DNA from: Motiliproteus sp047622605
GTDB lineage: Bacteria > Pseudomonadota > Gammaproteobacteria > Pseudomonadales > Balneatricaceae
Direction: 5' to 3'
NCBI GenBank assembly: GCA_047622605.1
Contig: JBLHND010000041.1
Location: 1-23,292, forward strand
DNA: 23,292 nucleotides
Both the position numbers and the translations under genes were made by a program. The notes beneath the pieces were generated by a model that searched no databases, was not told the DNA's origin, and saw only the letters and a list, made by a program, of their open reading frames with translations. This document shows, piece by piece, positions 6,099 to 12,383 of this stretch (position 1 is the stretch's first letter; each line of letters opens with the position of its first letter).

Positions 6099-7928
6099 CT
6101 ACGCCTTACGGACATCAAACTCCACCTGCCAGCGCTGGTTGCCATCCAGGGTTACGGCTTCCAGACACAGGGTGCCGATCTCCGTGATGCGGCTGACCAG
6201 GCGAACCGGCACCAGATCTCCGGATTTGCGGCCTTCGGGGGTCAGGTTGGCCTGGATCACCGGCAGTGCTTCAAGCTCCTCCGGCTCCCAATAATCCAGT
6301 TGCAGGCCAGCCTCGTCATCGCGGCGGGTGGTCGAACCGAAGAAATTAAAGCGCACCGGTTCGCCGACCACCAGCCCAAACTCACGATCCTGGAGGGTGA
6401 TCTCGGAGCCTTCCTCCATGCCGAAGGGGGCGATGCAGAGCGCTTCGAGCGGGGCTTCTATGCCCGGAATCGCCGGCATGGAACTCTCGATGCCGATGTA
6501 ATACGCACTGGCGGTGCCGCCGCGAATACGTACGCCCTGGCCCTGGCGCACCTGACCGTAGTAAGCGGCGCCGCGGGCGACGGCCAGATCGAGATCCAGC
6601 CCCTCCAGCAGGCGGGCGTCAGTGCCTTCGGCAGCGCTCAGCCACTGGTTGATCAGCGTCAGGGTCCGCTCGGTCAGTTGCGGTGCCTTAAACACCCCGC
6701 CGTTCAACAGGATGGCGGAGGGCTGGATAAAGTCCCCCTGGGACTCTCCCAGGAGTTCGTCGGCAGCACCCTGCTGACGGCTCAGGAAGGCCGCCAGATG
6801 ACGAGAGACGGCAGGATCCTTAGCGTAGGGCAGGCCCAGTTGATTGAGCGCGCCGCGGGTCTGTTGTGCCGGGTGATCAGAGACGGCAACCAGGGGGAAG
6901 AATCCCTCGATCAGCGTCTGGGTCACCTCATCGCGGGTCAGCTCGGTGCTCAGGGTGCCGCCGATCAGCTTGGATCCTCGGCTGGGCACCACGACCGGCA
7001 CCGCCTCCAGGGTTGGATCGGCCAGCAATCGCTCCTTGGCTTCACGGCAGCCATGGGTGATCCCCAGTATCTGCCAGGGCTGGAGACGCTTGCCCTCCTG
7101 GGCCAGCTTGGCTTTGAGTCGATACGCCAGGGCCAGGTCCATATTGTCGCCACCGAGCAGTATATGCTCACCGACGGCGATGCGATCCAGCACCAGATTG
7201 CCGTCACTCTCGCTGACCGCGATCAGCGACAGATCCGTGGTGCCGCCGCCCACATCCACCACCAGGATGATATCGCCGACGCTCACCTGCTCCCGCCAGC
7301 CGTCACCGCAGGTTTGCAGCCAGCTATAGACCGCCGCCTGTGGCTCTTCGAGCAGGGTCAGGTGTTGGATGCCTGCGGCCCGCGCCGCGTCTGCCGTTAA
7401 CTCGCGCGCCCCCGGATCGAAAGAGGCCGGTACCGTTAGTATCACCTCCTGATCGGCGAGGGGGGTCTCGGGAAAACTATGATCCCAGCTGTCTCGTAAG
7501 TGCTCCAGAAACGCGGTCGAGGCGGCCAGCGGCGAGAGCTTTTCGACCTCCTCCGGGCTGTTGAGTGGCAGGAAGGCATCATGGCGATCGATACCGGCAT
7601 TACAGAGCCAGCTCTTCGCGCTGGAGATCAGCCGCAGCGGCGTCTTGCTGCCCAGGTTGCGGGCCAGCGCACCCACCAGGGAGGCCGGCTTCTCGGACCA
7701 GGGCAGCGCCAGGTCAGCGGCGTTGAGCTCCTGAGCGTGGGGCTGATAGATAAAGGAGGGTAGTTGACTCAGCGCTTCTATCGCCCCAGGTTGGGTCAGC
7801 TGGGGGATGGCAACAATCTCGGGGGGGGTACCGGATTCAGCGCCGAGTTCGACGTAACAGAGCACACAGTGGGTGGTGCCCAGATCAATACCTACCGCAT
7901 AGCGCGCGGGTTGTTGTGGGGTACTCAT
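6099..7928 (-). CDS. Hsp70-family ATPase, short form without lid domain
   Basis: A 609-aa DnaK-like protein. The ATPase domain carries VGIDLGTTHCVLCYVELG (12-29), SSAKSWL (102-108), LTVPASFD (164-171), LLEEPQAAVYSW (192-203), LVVDVGGGTTDLSLI (222-236) and ILLNGGVFKAPQLTERT. A beta-sandwich-like domain from about 480 ends ITEIGTLCLEAVTLDG...WQVEFDVRKA, matching the equivalent part of the 965-aa protein. The alpha-helical lid of DnaK and the long extension of its sister are missing. The start codon overlaps the DUF2760 stop as ATGA, showing translational coupling. The SAKSWL motif is shared by both proteins here. It is probably an ATP-dependent chaperone-like switch; the client is unknown. Confidence 0.93.
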   Translation of the reverse strand: MSTPQQPARYAVGIDLGTTHCVLCYVELGAESGTPPEIVAIPQLTQPGAIEALSQLPSFIYQPHAQELNAADLALPWSEKPASLVGALARNLGSKTPLRLISSAKSWLCNAGIDRHDAFLPLNSPEEVEKLSPLAASTAFLEHLRDSWDHSFPETPLADQEVILTVPASFDPGARELTADAARAAGIQHLTLLEEPQAAVYSWLQTCGDGWREQVSVGDIILVVDVGGGTTDLSLIAVSESDGNLVLDRIAVGEHILLGGDNMDLALAYRLKAKLAQEGKRLQPWQILGITHGCREAKERLLADPTLEAVPVVVPSRGSKLIGGTLSTELTRDEVTQTLIEGFFPLVAVSDHPAQQTRGALNQLGLPYAKDPAVSRHLAAFLSRQQGAADELLGESQGDFIQPSAILLNGGVFKAPQLTERTLTLINQWLSAAEGTDARLLEGLDLDLAVARGAAYYGQVRQGQGVRIRGGTASAYYIGIESSMPAIPGIEAPLEALCIAPFGMEEGSEITLQDREFGLVVGEPVRFNFFGSTTRRDDEAGLQLDYWEPEELEALPVIQANLTPEGRKSGDLVPVRLVSRITEIGTLCLEAVTLDGNQRWQVEFDVRKA

Positions 7929-8497
7929 AGCTCGACCTCTGCCGGTGCCAAGATGTGAACGTCATGGCCTTTTGCCAGTTGGGGCAAACGCACTTCGGTG
8001 ACTTTCCAGCCGCGATGCACCAGGGTGCCGGTGAAAGGTGCCGTACCCACGACATTGCCGGTCAGGCGCACGCCGGAAGCATCGAAACCAGGCTCCAGGG
8101 TCAGCTCGGATTCCTCGGGCTCAGGACGTATCGGTGACAGGGAGAAGTAGCTCGCGATCGTCTTGGCGCTGCCCGTATGCACCACTCGAGCGGCGGCCCC
8201 TATATCGGCGTCCGAGTAGCTACTAAGGTCTTCGTGGACGAAGTCCAGAAAGCGCGCTTCCTGCTGCAACAGCGACAGCAGCTGCAGGGCCGAGTCGGGG
8301 ATGGCGTTTTTTAGTACGGAGGCCGCGATCTTAGGGGCAGGTGCGGGTTCTGCTGGCTGCACAGGTGTCTCTGTGGTCCCCAGAGAAGAAACAGCAGGTT
8401 TCTTGATCAGCGCCACAAGCAGCGCCAGCGCGAGGACGAGCAACATCAGGTGCAGCGAATCTAAGGTGACGGGGAGCAAGCTAAATTCAATAGGCAT
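7925..8497 (-). CDS. DUF2760 membrane-anchored protein, first gene of the Hsp70 operon
   Basis: A 190-aa protein. Residues about 13-32 (LDSLHLMLLVLALALLVALI) form one membrane anchor. A Pro/Ala-rich linker (about 38-58) follows, then a globular domain with LQLLSLLQQEARFLDFVHEDL, YSDADIGAAARVVH, LTGNVVGTAPFTGTLVHRGW and HVHILAPAEVEL, which fits the DUF2760 pattern. This family is known to occur next to atypical Hsp70 genes; no function is established. AGGAAG lies upstream of the ATG. Its stop overlaps the start of the 609-aa Hsp70 (ATGA), so it is the lead gene of a three-gene unit. It plausibly tethers the Hsp70 proteins to the inner membrane (inference). Confidence 0.88.
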   Translation of the reverse strand: MPIEFSLLPVTLDSLHLMLLVLALALLVALIKKPAVSSLGTTETPVQPAEPAPAPKIAASVLKNAIPDSALQLLSLLQQEARFLDFVHEDLSSYSDADIGAAARVVHTGSAKTIASYFSLSPIRPEPEESELTLEPGFDASGVRLTGNVVGTAPFTGTLVHRGWKVTEVRLPQLAKGHDVHILAPAEVEL

Positions 8498-8903
8498 CGT
8501 GGTTTATCTTCCTTTATGGATCCGGAGTCTGCTGGAGTCTTAGTTACCTGGCGTGCCCCGCGAGCGAGGGCCTCAGGTGACCGATGGCGTAGCGCCGGCA
8601 GTCAGCAGGTTTAACAGCAGAATTAGCAGTAGAGCACCGCCGCTAATCGTTAGCTTTCATTTTGCACCGCAACATATCGCTATTGCAATGTCTAATGCTC
8701 ATTTTCAGGACAGAGTGCAGCCAATGATTAGGCCAGCGTCTAGCCGCAACGGGGACATAGCCTTTTGAATGCCCCTGCTGTTTTCCAATATTCTGGCGGC
8801 AGCCTTTTCATACTCCATTGACTAGCTTGCTTTTTAACAGGTTAAAGCGCAATTTCGTGTTGATGTGTTAAGAATGATATTCAAAATAAAGGATAGGTAG
8901 GCC
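8498..8903. other. 406-bp divergent intergenic region, DUF2760 / lipase
   Basis: This gap must contain the promoters of the minus-strand DUF2760-Hsp70 operon and the plus-strand lipase gene. I see no consensus sigma-70, heat-shock or sigma-54 promoter that I would defend. Its right end is AT-rich (8770-8903), as expected for a promoter, and contains TTGACT near 8818 without a good -10. GCTAA-TCG-TTAGC (8641-8653) is a small inverted repeat. No convincing small gene was found. Confidence 0.5.
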
Positions 8904-9971
8904 ATGGGTCTCATCATTACTTCGACGCCGGAGGAAAAGGTGGTCGTTGATCTCCTTCTCTCTAAGAACCTCCCCAGCTACCGGCAAGCCTACAGTGATC
9001 GTACTGCCTGGGTGATGGCCTGTTTATCCGAACTCGCCTATGTGCGCTTTAATCCTCTGTTCAAGAAGGATGATGTAAAAGGCTTTATTCTCGATAAGGT
9101 GACTGAGCTGGCCGGAAGTGGCAAAAAGACCGGGCTATTGAAATTAATCGATATGCTGGCTTACGACCACGAAGAGGAGCGCGAGAAACTGATTCGAGAG
9201 CTCGGTGGACTCAATATCAAACTTGAAGAGGGCGGCTCCTTCGATGTAGAGGGTACCCAGGCGATTCTGGTGTCTTGCGATGCGTTTATCGCGCTGGCTT
9301 TTCGAGGTACCGAGTCGAACAGCATCAAAGATATTAAGGCGGATCTCGATGCCAAGGGGGTCAATTGTGCATCAGGAGGCCGAGTGCACGCTGGTTTTAA
9401 CAGGGCATTCAATACCGTACTGATGGATATTCAGCAAAAACTGGATCAAGCGCAGTATGCCGATAAGCCGTTGATCATCACCGGCCACAGCTTAGGTGGG
9501 GCGCTGGCTACTATTGCGGCAAAACGGTTGACACACAAGGGTCAGATGGCTGCCTGCTATACCTTTGGTTCGCCCAGAGTGGGTGATGAAGAATGGATTT
9601 CGACTCTTAAAACGCCCGTGTACCGGGTCGTCAATGCCGCCGATTGCGTCACGATGTTGCCTCCGGGTGGTAGCCTGCTTTCCGCGTCCGCATGGAGCCT
9701 GGGATGGATTCCAGGTGTAGGATCCGCGATCAAGACCTGGATGAAACAGCGATATGATGGCTACCTGCATGGCGGTGACATGCGTTATCTGAGCAATTGT
9801 AAAAGTGGCGAGTACAGCCAAGTTCGGTTGCTGCCCTCTGTAAGCTTTTTCTTTCGAATCAAACAGCTGATTCTTAAGCAATCGCCCTGGACGAACTTGT
9901 TAGCCGATCATTCCATCAGTACCTATCGAAAGAAGCTGACCATCATCGCGGACAGGCGTAACCGGGGATAA
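8904..9971 (+). CDS. Class 3 (fungal-type) lipase family protein
   Basis: A 355-aa alpha/beta hydrolase with a Lipase_3 domain over about residues 115-255. The nucleophile elbow is GHSLGGA (194-200), with Ser196. FIALAFRGTES (128-138) is the oxyanion-region strand, VHAGFNRAFN (161-170) the helix typical of the family, and FGSPRVGD (221-228) follows. Asp247 in NAADCVTMLPP and His336 in ADHSISTYRKKL complete the likely triad. No signal peptide is apparent; a hydrophobic stretch at 258-275 could touch membrane. The family hydrolyses acyl esters, but the true substrate (lipid, phospholipid or polyester) cannot be told. GGTAGG precedes the ATG. It is a single-gene unit: divergent from DUF2760, convergent with the DUF442 gene, and closed by a hairpin terminator. 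Confidence 0.9.
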   Translation: MGLIITSTPEEKVVVDLLLSKNLPSYRQAYSDRTAWVMACLSELAYVRFNPLFKKDDVKGFILDKVTELAGSGKKTGLLKLIDMLAYDHEEEREKLIRELGGLNIKLEEGGSFDVEGTQAILVSCDAFIALAFRGTESNSIKDIKADLDAKGVNCASGGRVHAGFNRAFNTVLMDIQQKLDQAQYADKPLIITGHSLGGALATIAAKRLTHKGQMAACYTFGSPRVGDEEWISTLKTPVYRVVNAADCVTMLPPGGSLLSASAWSLGWIPGVGSAIKTWMKQRYDGYLHGGDMRYLSNCKSGEYSQVRLLPSVSFFFRIKQLILKQSPWTNLLADHSISTYRKKLTIIADRRNRG

Positions 9972-9977
9972 ATTGCA

Positions 9978-10005
9978 CGGCACAGGGGTGCCGCAGTTGT
10001 TTTTT
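9978..10005 (+). terminator. Rho-independent terminator after the lipase gene
   Basis: CGGCAC (9978-9983) pairs with GTGCCG (9988-9993) around a 4-nt loop. CAGTTG and a run of six T (10000-10005) follow. It starts 7 bp after the lipase stop codon. Confidence 0.75.
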
Positions 10006-10014
10006 ATCGCTGGC

Positions 10015-10040
10015 CAGAGTGAAGGCGTATTGGTCACAAC
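10015..10040. repeat. 26-bp interspersed repeat, copy A
   Basis: This segment (CAGAGTGAAGGCGTAT...) matches 18215-18240 at 24 of 26 positions in the same orientation. Both copies are intergenic, about 8.2 kb apart. It is probably a fragment of a dispersed repeat whose full extent cannot be defined from two copies. Confidence 0.7.
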
Positions 10041-10072
10041 TCTTCACTCGGACCGCTCGTCAGCGCTCTATG

Positions 10073-10495
10073 TTAGCCTCCCGTCACGCGGCCATGTTGA
10101 TCGGAGACATCATGTCCGGCCGTATGCGCGGCCTGCAGTAGCGCGCCGATATCACAGCCCGTTTTTTGTGCCTGACTATGCACCCACAGAGAGGCTGCAC
10201 GGCGTCCGGTGCGGCAGAAGGCCAGAATAGGCGTGGGCAATGTTTCCAGCGCTTGTCCGAAGGCCTCGATAGCCTCGGCTGTATAGTCGCCTGGAACTAC
10301 GGGGATCTCCCGCCATGCTAAGCCTGAGGCGGCAGCGGCTTGGCGCAGTAATGCATCATCATCGTGGTCCTCGGCTTCCCCTGGCATGCGGTTGCAGATA
10401 ATCGCCTGAAAGCCTCGCGCCTTGATGTCGGCCATATCAGCAGGGTGGATGGCATGACAGATACTAAATCCTGGTTCTAGTTCTTTGATTTGCAT
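10073..10495 (-). CDS. DUF442 / TIGR01244 sulfurtransferase-like (PTP-fold) protein
   Basis: A 140-aa protein of the DUF442 family (beta-lactamase hydrolase-like N-terminal domain). This fold resembles dual-specificity phosphatases and is linked to sulfur transfer in Blh-type proteins. The active-site loop is CRTGRR with Cys94 (CxxGxR), preceded by PTPILAFC. The motif GFQAIICNRMPGEAEDH is typical of the family. The start was placed at ATG 10495 (MQIKELEPG) because GAGG lies 5-6 bp upstream; the longer frame from 10522 only translates the upstream repeat. It lies 46 bp downstream of the persulfide dioxygenase gene and is likely cotranscribed. In some bacteria the two domains are one fused protein; here they are separate genes in the opposite order. 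Confidence 0.87.
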   Translation of the reverse strand: MQIKELEPGFSICHAIHPADMADIKARGFQAIICNRMPGEAEDHDDDALLRQAAAASGLAWREIPVVPGDYTAEAIEAFGQALETLPTPILAFCRTGRRAASLWVHSQAQKTGCDIGALLQAAHTAGHDVSDQHGRVTGG

Positions 10496-10500
10496 ATAAA

Positions 10501-10537
10501 CCTCATGGATAGGACACCTCATGGATAGGACACCTCA
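10501..10537. repeat. 16-bp tandem duplication at the DUF442 leader
   Basis: Two perfect copies of CCTCATGGATAGGACA (plus strand, 10501-10516 and 10517-10532) plus CCTCA. On the minus strand each copy carries the GAGG ribosome-binding motif and an ATG. Since 16 is not a multiple of 3, the two upstream ATGs are in different frames. Confidence 0.93.
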
Positions 10538-10541
10538 GGGA

Positions 10542-11429
10542 TTAAAGTAGATTAACAGGTACTTTCAGGTAGCTCTGGCCGTTATCTTCAGGCGCGGGCA
10601 TGTGGCCGCCGCGCATGTTGATTTGAACCGCTGGTAGCATCAACGCGGGCATGCTCAGGGTCGCATCGCGTTCCGTGCGCATGCGCACGAAGGCGTCTTC
10701 GCTGATGCCTTCGTGTATATGGATATTCAGTCGGCGCTGTTCGCTGACCGAGGTTTGATGGCTGACACTTTCCCGGCCGGGGGCCTTGTAATCATGACAG
10801 AGGAACAGGCGTGTCGTATCCGGGAGGCTGAGCACCTTTTGAATGGACCGATACAGGGTCGTGGCATCACCGCCCGGAAAATCGCAGCGCGCGGTGCCGT
10901 AATCCGGCATAAACAGGGTGTCACCGACAAAGGCGGTATCGGCGATCATATAGGTAAGACAGGCGGGCGTATGTCCGGGGGTGTGTAGTACCGAGCCCTG
11001 GAGCTCACCGATACTGAAACGGTCACCTTCGGCGAAGAGCCGGTCAAACTGGCTGCCGTCACGCGCAAACTCACTCCCGGCGTTAAACGTAGCCCCGAAG
11101 GTGGCCTGGATAACCACTATCTGTGCGCCTATGCCGGTCTTACCCCCCAGTTGTGCCTGCAGATAGGATGCCGCCGAGAGATGGTCGGCATGCACATGGG
11201 TTTCCAGAATCCACTCGACCGAGAGCTGCTCGGTCCGAATGTACTCGATGATCCGGTTAGCCGAACGGACCTCGGTACGGCCACTGGCATAGTCAAAATC
11301 TAGCACCGAGTCGATGATGGCACAGCAAGCCGATTGCGGGTCACGGATCACATAGCTAAAGGTATGAGTGGACGCGTCAAAGAAGGCCCTGACCTGAGGG
11401 GCGGTCGGCGTTGCTTGCGTATTAGCCAC
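10542..11429 (-). CDS. Persulfide (sulfur) dioxygenase, MBL-fold, Blh type
   Basis: A 295-aa metallo-beta-lactamase-fold protein of the ETHE1/Blh persulfide dioxygenase group. Such enzymes use mononuclear iron and oxygen to oxidise glutathione persulfide to sulfite in the cytoplasm. Metal-binding motifs are THVHADH (77-83), HTPGHT (149-154), GDTLF with Asp170, and LCHDYKA with His212. MPDYGTARCDFPGGD (174-188) is a signature of this subgroup. Translation starts at GTG 11429, with GGAG 7 bp upstream. It is the first gene of a two-gene unit with the DUF442 protein. No ArsR/BigR or FisR regulator lies in the window. The divergent gap upstream holds AT-rich sequence near 11495-11520 that could be the promoter. 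Confidence 0.92.
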   Translation of the reverse strand: MANTQATPTAPQVRAFFDASTHTFSYVIRDPQSACCAIIDSVLDFDYASGRTEVRSANRIIEYIRTEQLSVEWILETHVHADHLSAASYLQAQLGGKTGIGAQIVVIQATFGATFNAGSEFARDGSQFDRLFAEGDRFSIGELQGSVLHTPGHTPACLTYMIADTAFVGDTLFMPDYGTARCDFPGGDATTLYRSIQKVLSLPDTTRLFLCHDYKAPGRESVSHQTSVSEQRRLNIHIHEGISEDAFVRMRTERDATLSMPALMLPAVQINMRGGHMPAPEDNGQSYLKVPVNLL

Positions 11430-11769
11430 GGCAAATCTCCGGTTTTATCAGCGTAAAACGATATTAATTCAGGGTTTTGTGTCGTACTGCAGAATCTCAC
11501 TATATTAGATCATATGCAACTACCGCTTGTTGGTGGGGGAGGCTCTGTGTCAGGGTATGGGTCACCGCTGATCATCAATAAAGACAAGGGCGGATAGCGA
11601 GCAATAAATGGCCCGTTACTCCAGCATGGAGGGGGGGTAAAAGGGAACGTTTAACTGTGGGTCTCAGCCTCTGTGTAGGCTGGCGTATTCACGGACATAC
11701 TTTTGGCCCTATGCCAGGGCGTTCACCCTGATTAATCTATTAATCAATTTTTTTACTGAGGAAGACCCT
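11430..11769. other. 340-bp divergent intergenic region, PDO / thiamine-binding protein
   Basis: No gene is seen here. It contains two small stems (AGCCT/AGGCT near 11667-11682, and GCCCT/AGGGC near 11706-11720) and an AT-rich palindrome with a T-run described separately. I looked for a TPP or cobalamin riboswitch and found no convincing conserved core. The leftmost 90 bp is AT-rich and probably carries the persulfide dioxygenase promoter. Confidence 0.5.
11729..11754 (+). promoter_or_regulatory. 18-bp AT-rich palindrome plus T7 upstream of the thiamine-binding gene
   Basis: TGATTAAT (11729-11736) and ATTAATCA (11739-11746) form a perfect inverted repeat with CT in the centre, followed by A and seven T. 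It ends 15 bp before the start codon. It may be an operator, or an AT-rich attenuator or terminator-like hairpin. The 2-nt centre makes a stable RNA hairpin less likely than protein binding. Confidence 0.5.
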
Positions 11770-12075
11770 ATGTACGTACTGATGGATATCATGGTTTCAC
11801 CCGGCGGGGTTGGAACCTCTGTATCCCCTTATGTGGCGATGTGCCAAAAGATATTTGAACAAGCCGGGCTGATTTATACCATGCACGGTTACGGCACTAA
11901 CGTAGAGGGGGAGTGGGATGAGGTAATGGCTGCGGTTAAGCGTTGTCACGAGGATCTGCACGAGGCAGGCGCCGTGCGCATCACCAGTCATATCAAGCTC
12001 GGAACTCGCGTCGATAAAGCGCAGACGATGGCGGATAAGGTGAGCAGTGTTGAGGAAAAACTCGCGGCTACCTAG
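11770..12075 (+). CDS. MTH1187-family thiamine-binding protein (YqgV-like)
   Basis: A 101-aa protein of the MTH1187/YkoF-like fold: MYVLMDIMVSPGGVGTSVSPYVAMC, then YTMHGYGTNVEGEWDEVMAAVKRCHEDLHEAGAVRI and SHIKLGTRVDK. Family members bind thiamine or related pyrimidines as oligomers in the cytoplasm; the physiological role (salvage, storage or sensing) is unsettled. GAGGAAG lies 6 bp before the ATG. It sits downstream of a palindrome and T-run, and 15 bp before a large dyad that may end its transcript. No thiamine biosynthesis or transport gene is in the window. Confidence 0.9.
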   Translation: MYVLMDIMVSPGGVGTSVSPYVAMCQKIFEQAGLIYTMHGYGTNVEGEWDEVMAAVKRCHEDLHEAGAVRITSHIKLGTRVDKAQTMADKVSSVEEKLAAT

Positions 12076-12090
12076 CCGTCCAGCCCCCTA

Positions 12091-12132
12091 AATGGGGACA
12101 GATTTATTTTCTTAAATAAATCTGTCCCCATT
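12091..12132. repeat. 19-bp-arm REP/RAYT-type palindrome
   Basis: AATGGGGACAGATTTATTT (12091-12109) and its exact reverse complement (12114-12132) flank a 4-nt spacer. The GGGGACAGATTTATTT motif is known from many gammaproteobacterial genomes near REP-associated tyrosine transposase (RAYT/IS200-like) genes. No transposase is present here, so this is probably a mobilised palindrome. It may also end the thiamine-binding transcript, since it begins 15 bp after that stop codon. Confidence 0.88.
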
Positions 12133-12196
12133 AATCTCTCGTGCTACGAGGCTTGCGGCGCTATTTCCACTCCGTTAAGGTGCGCCCCCACCGAAC

Positions 12197-12257
12197 CCTC
12201 AAACAGGGCCTCAAACAGGGCCTCAAACAGGGCCTCAAACAGGGCCTCAAGCAAGGG
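12197..12257 (+). repeat. 12-bp tandem repeat upstream of and in frame with cobS
   Basis: Four perfect CCTCAAACAGGG units (12197-12244) are followed by a degenerate fifth. The stretch 12141-12383 is open in frame with cobS and would encode LKQG repeats and a basic, hydrophobic segment. The normal CobS start lies downstream at 12384. The gap 12076-12383 therefore holds the palindrome and this array, but no clear promoter. Confidence 0.9.
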
Positions 12258-12383
12258 CCTATCACCGGCCGTATTCGGTTTTGGATCCTGGCCATACTCA
12301 GCAGGCGCAATTGGCTCCTCCATTTCCTGGTCCGGCTACTTAGAATGTGGCTAAAGACGCCATACCTCCGGGAGAGCCCACAG

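Noticed and set aside
6300..7400. 366-aa ORF on the plus strand
   Set aside because: It is antisense to the 609-aa Hsp70 and arises from high-GC codon bias.
8553..8768. 71-aa ORF between DUF2760 and the lipase
   Set aside because: No ribosome-binding site, no conserved pattern, and an unlikely composition.
8498..8903. Heat-shock (sigma-32) promoter for the Hsp70 operon
   Set aside because: No CTTGAA/CCCCAT-like pair at proper spacing upstream of DUF2760 on the minus strand.
11430..11530. Sigma-54 promoter for the persulfide dioxygenase (FisR-type control)
   Set aside because: No GG-N10-GC pair in a TGGCAC/TTGCA context on the minus strand.
11430..11769. TPP or cobalamin riboswitch before the thiamine-binding gene
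   Set aside because: I searched by eye for the TPP core (CTGAGA and the later CTGAT-ACC-GCG-AGGGA segments) and for a B12 box, and found neither.
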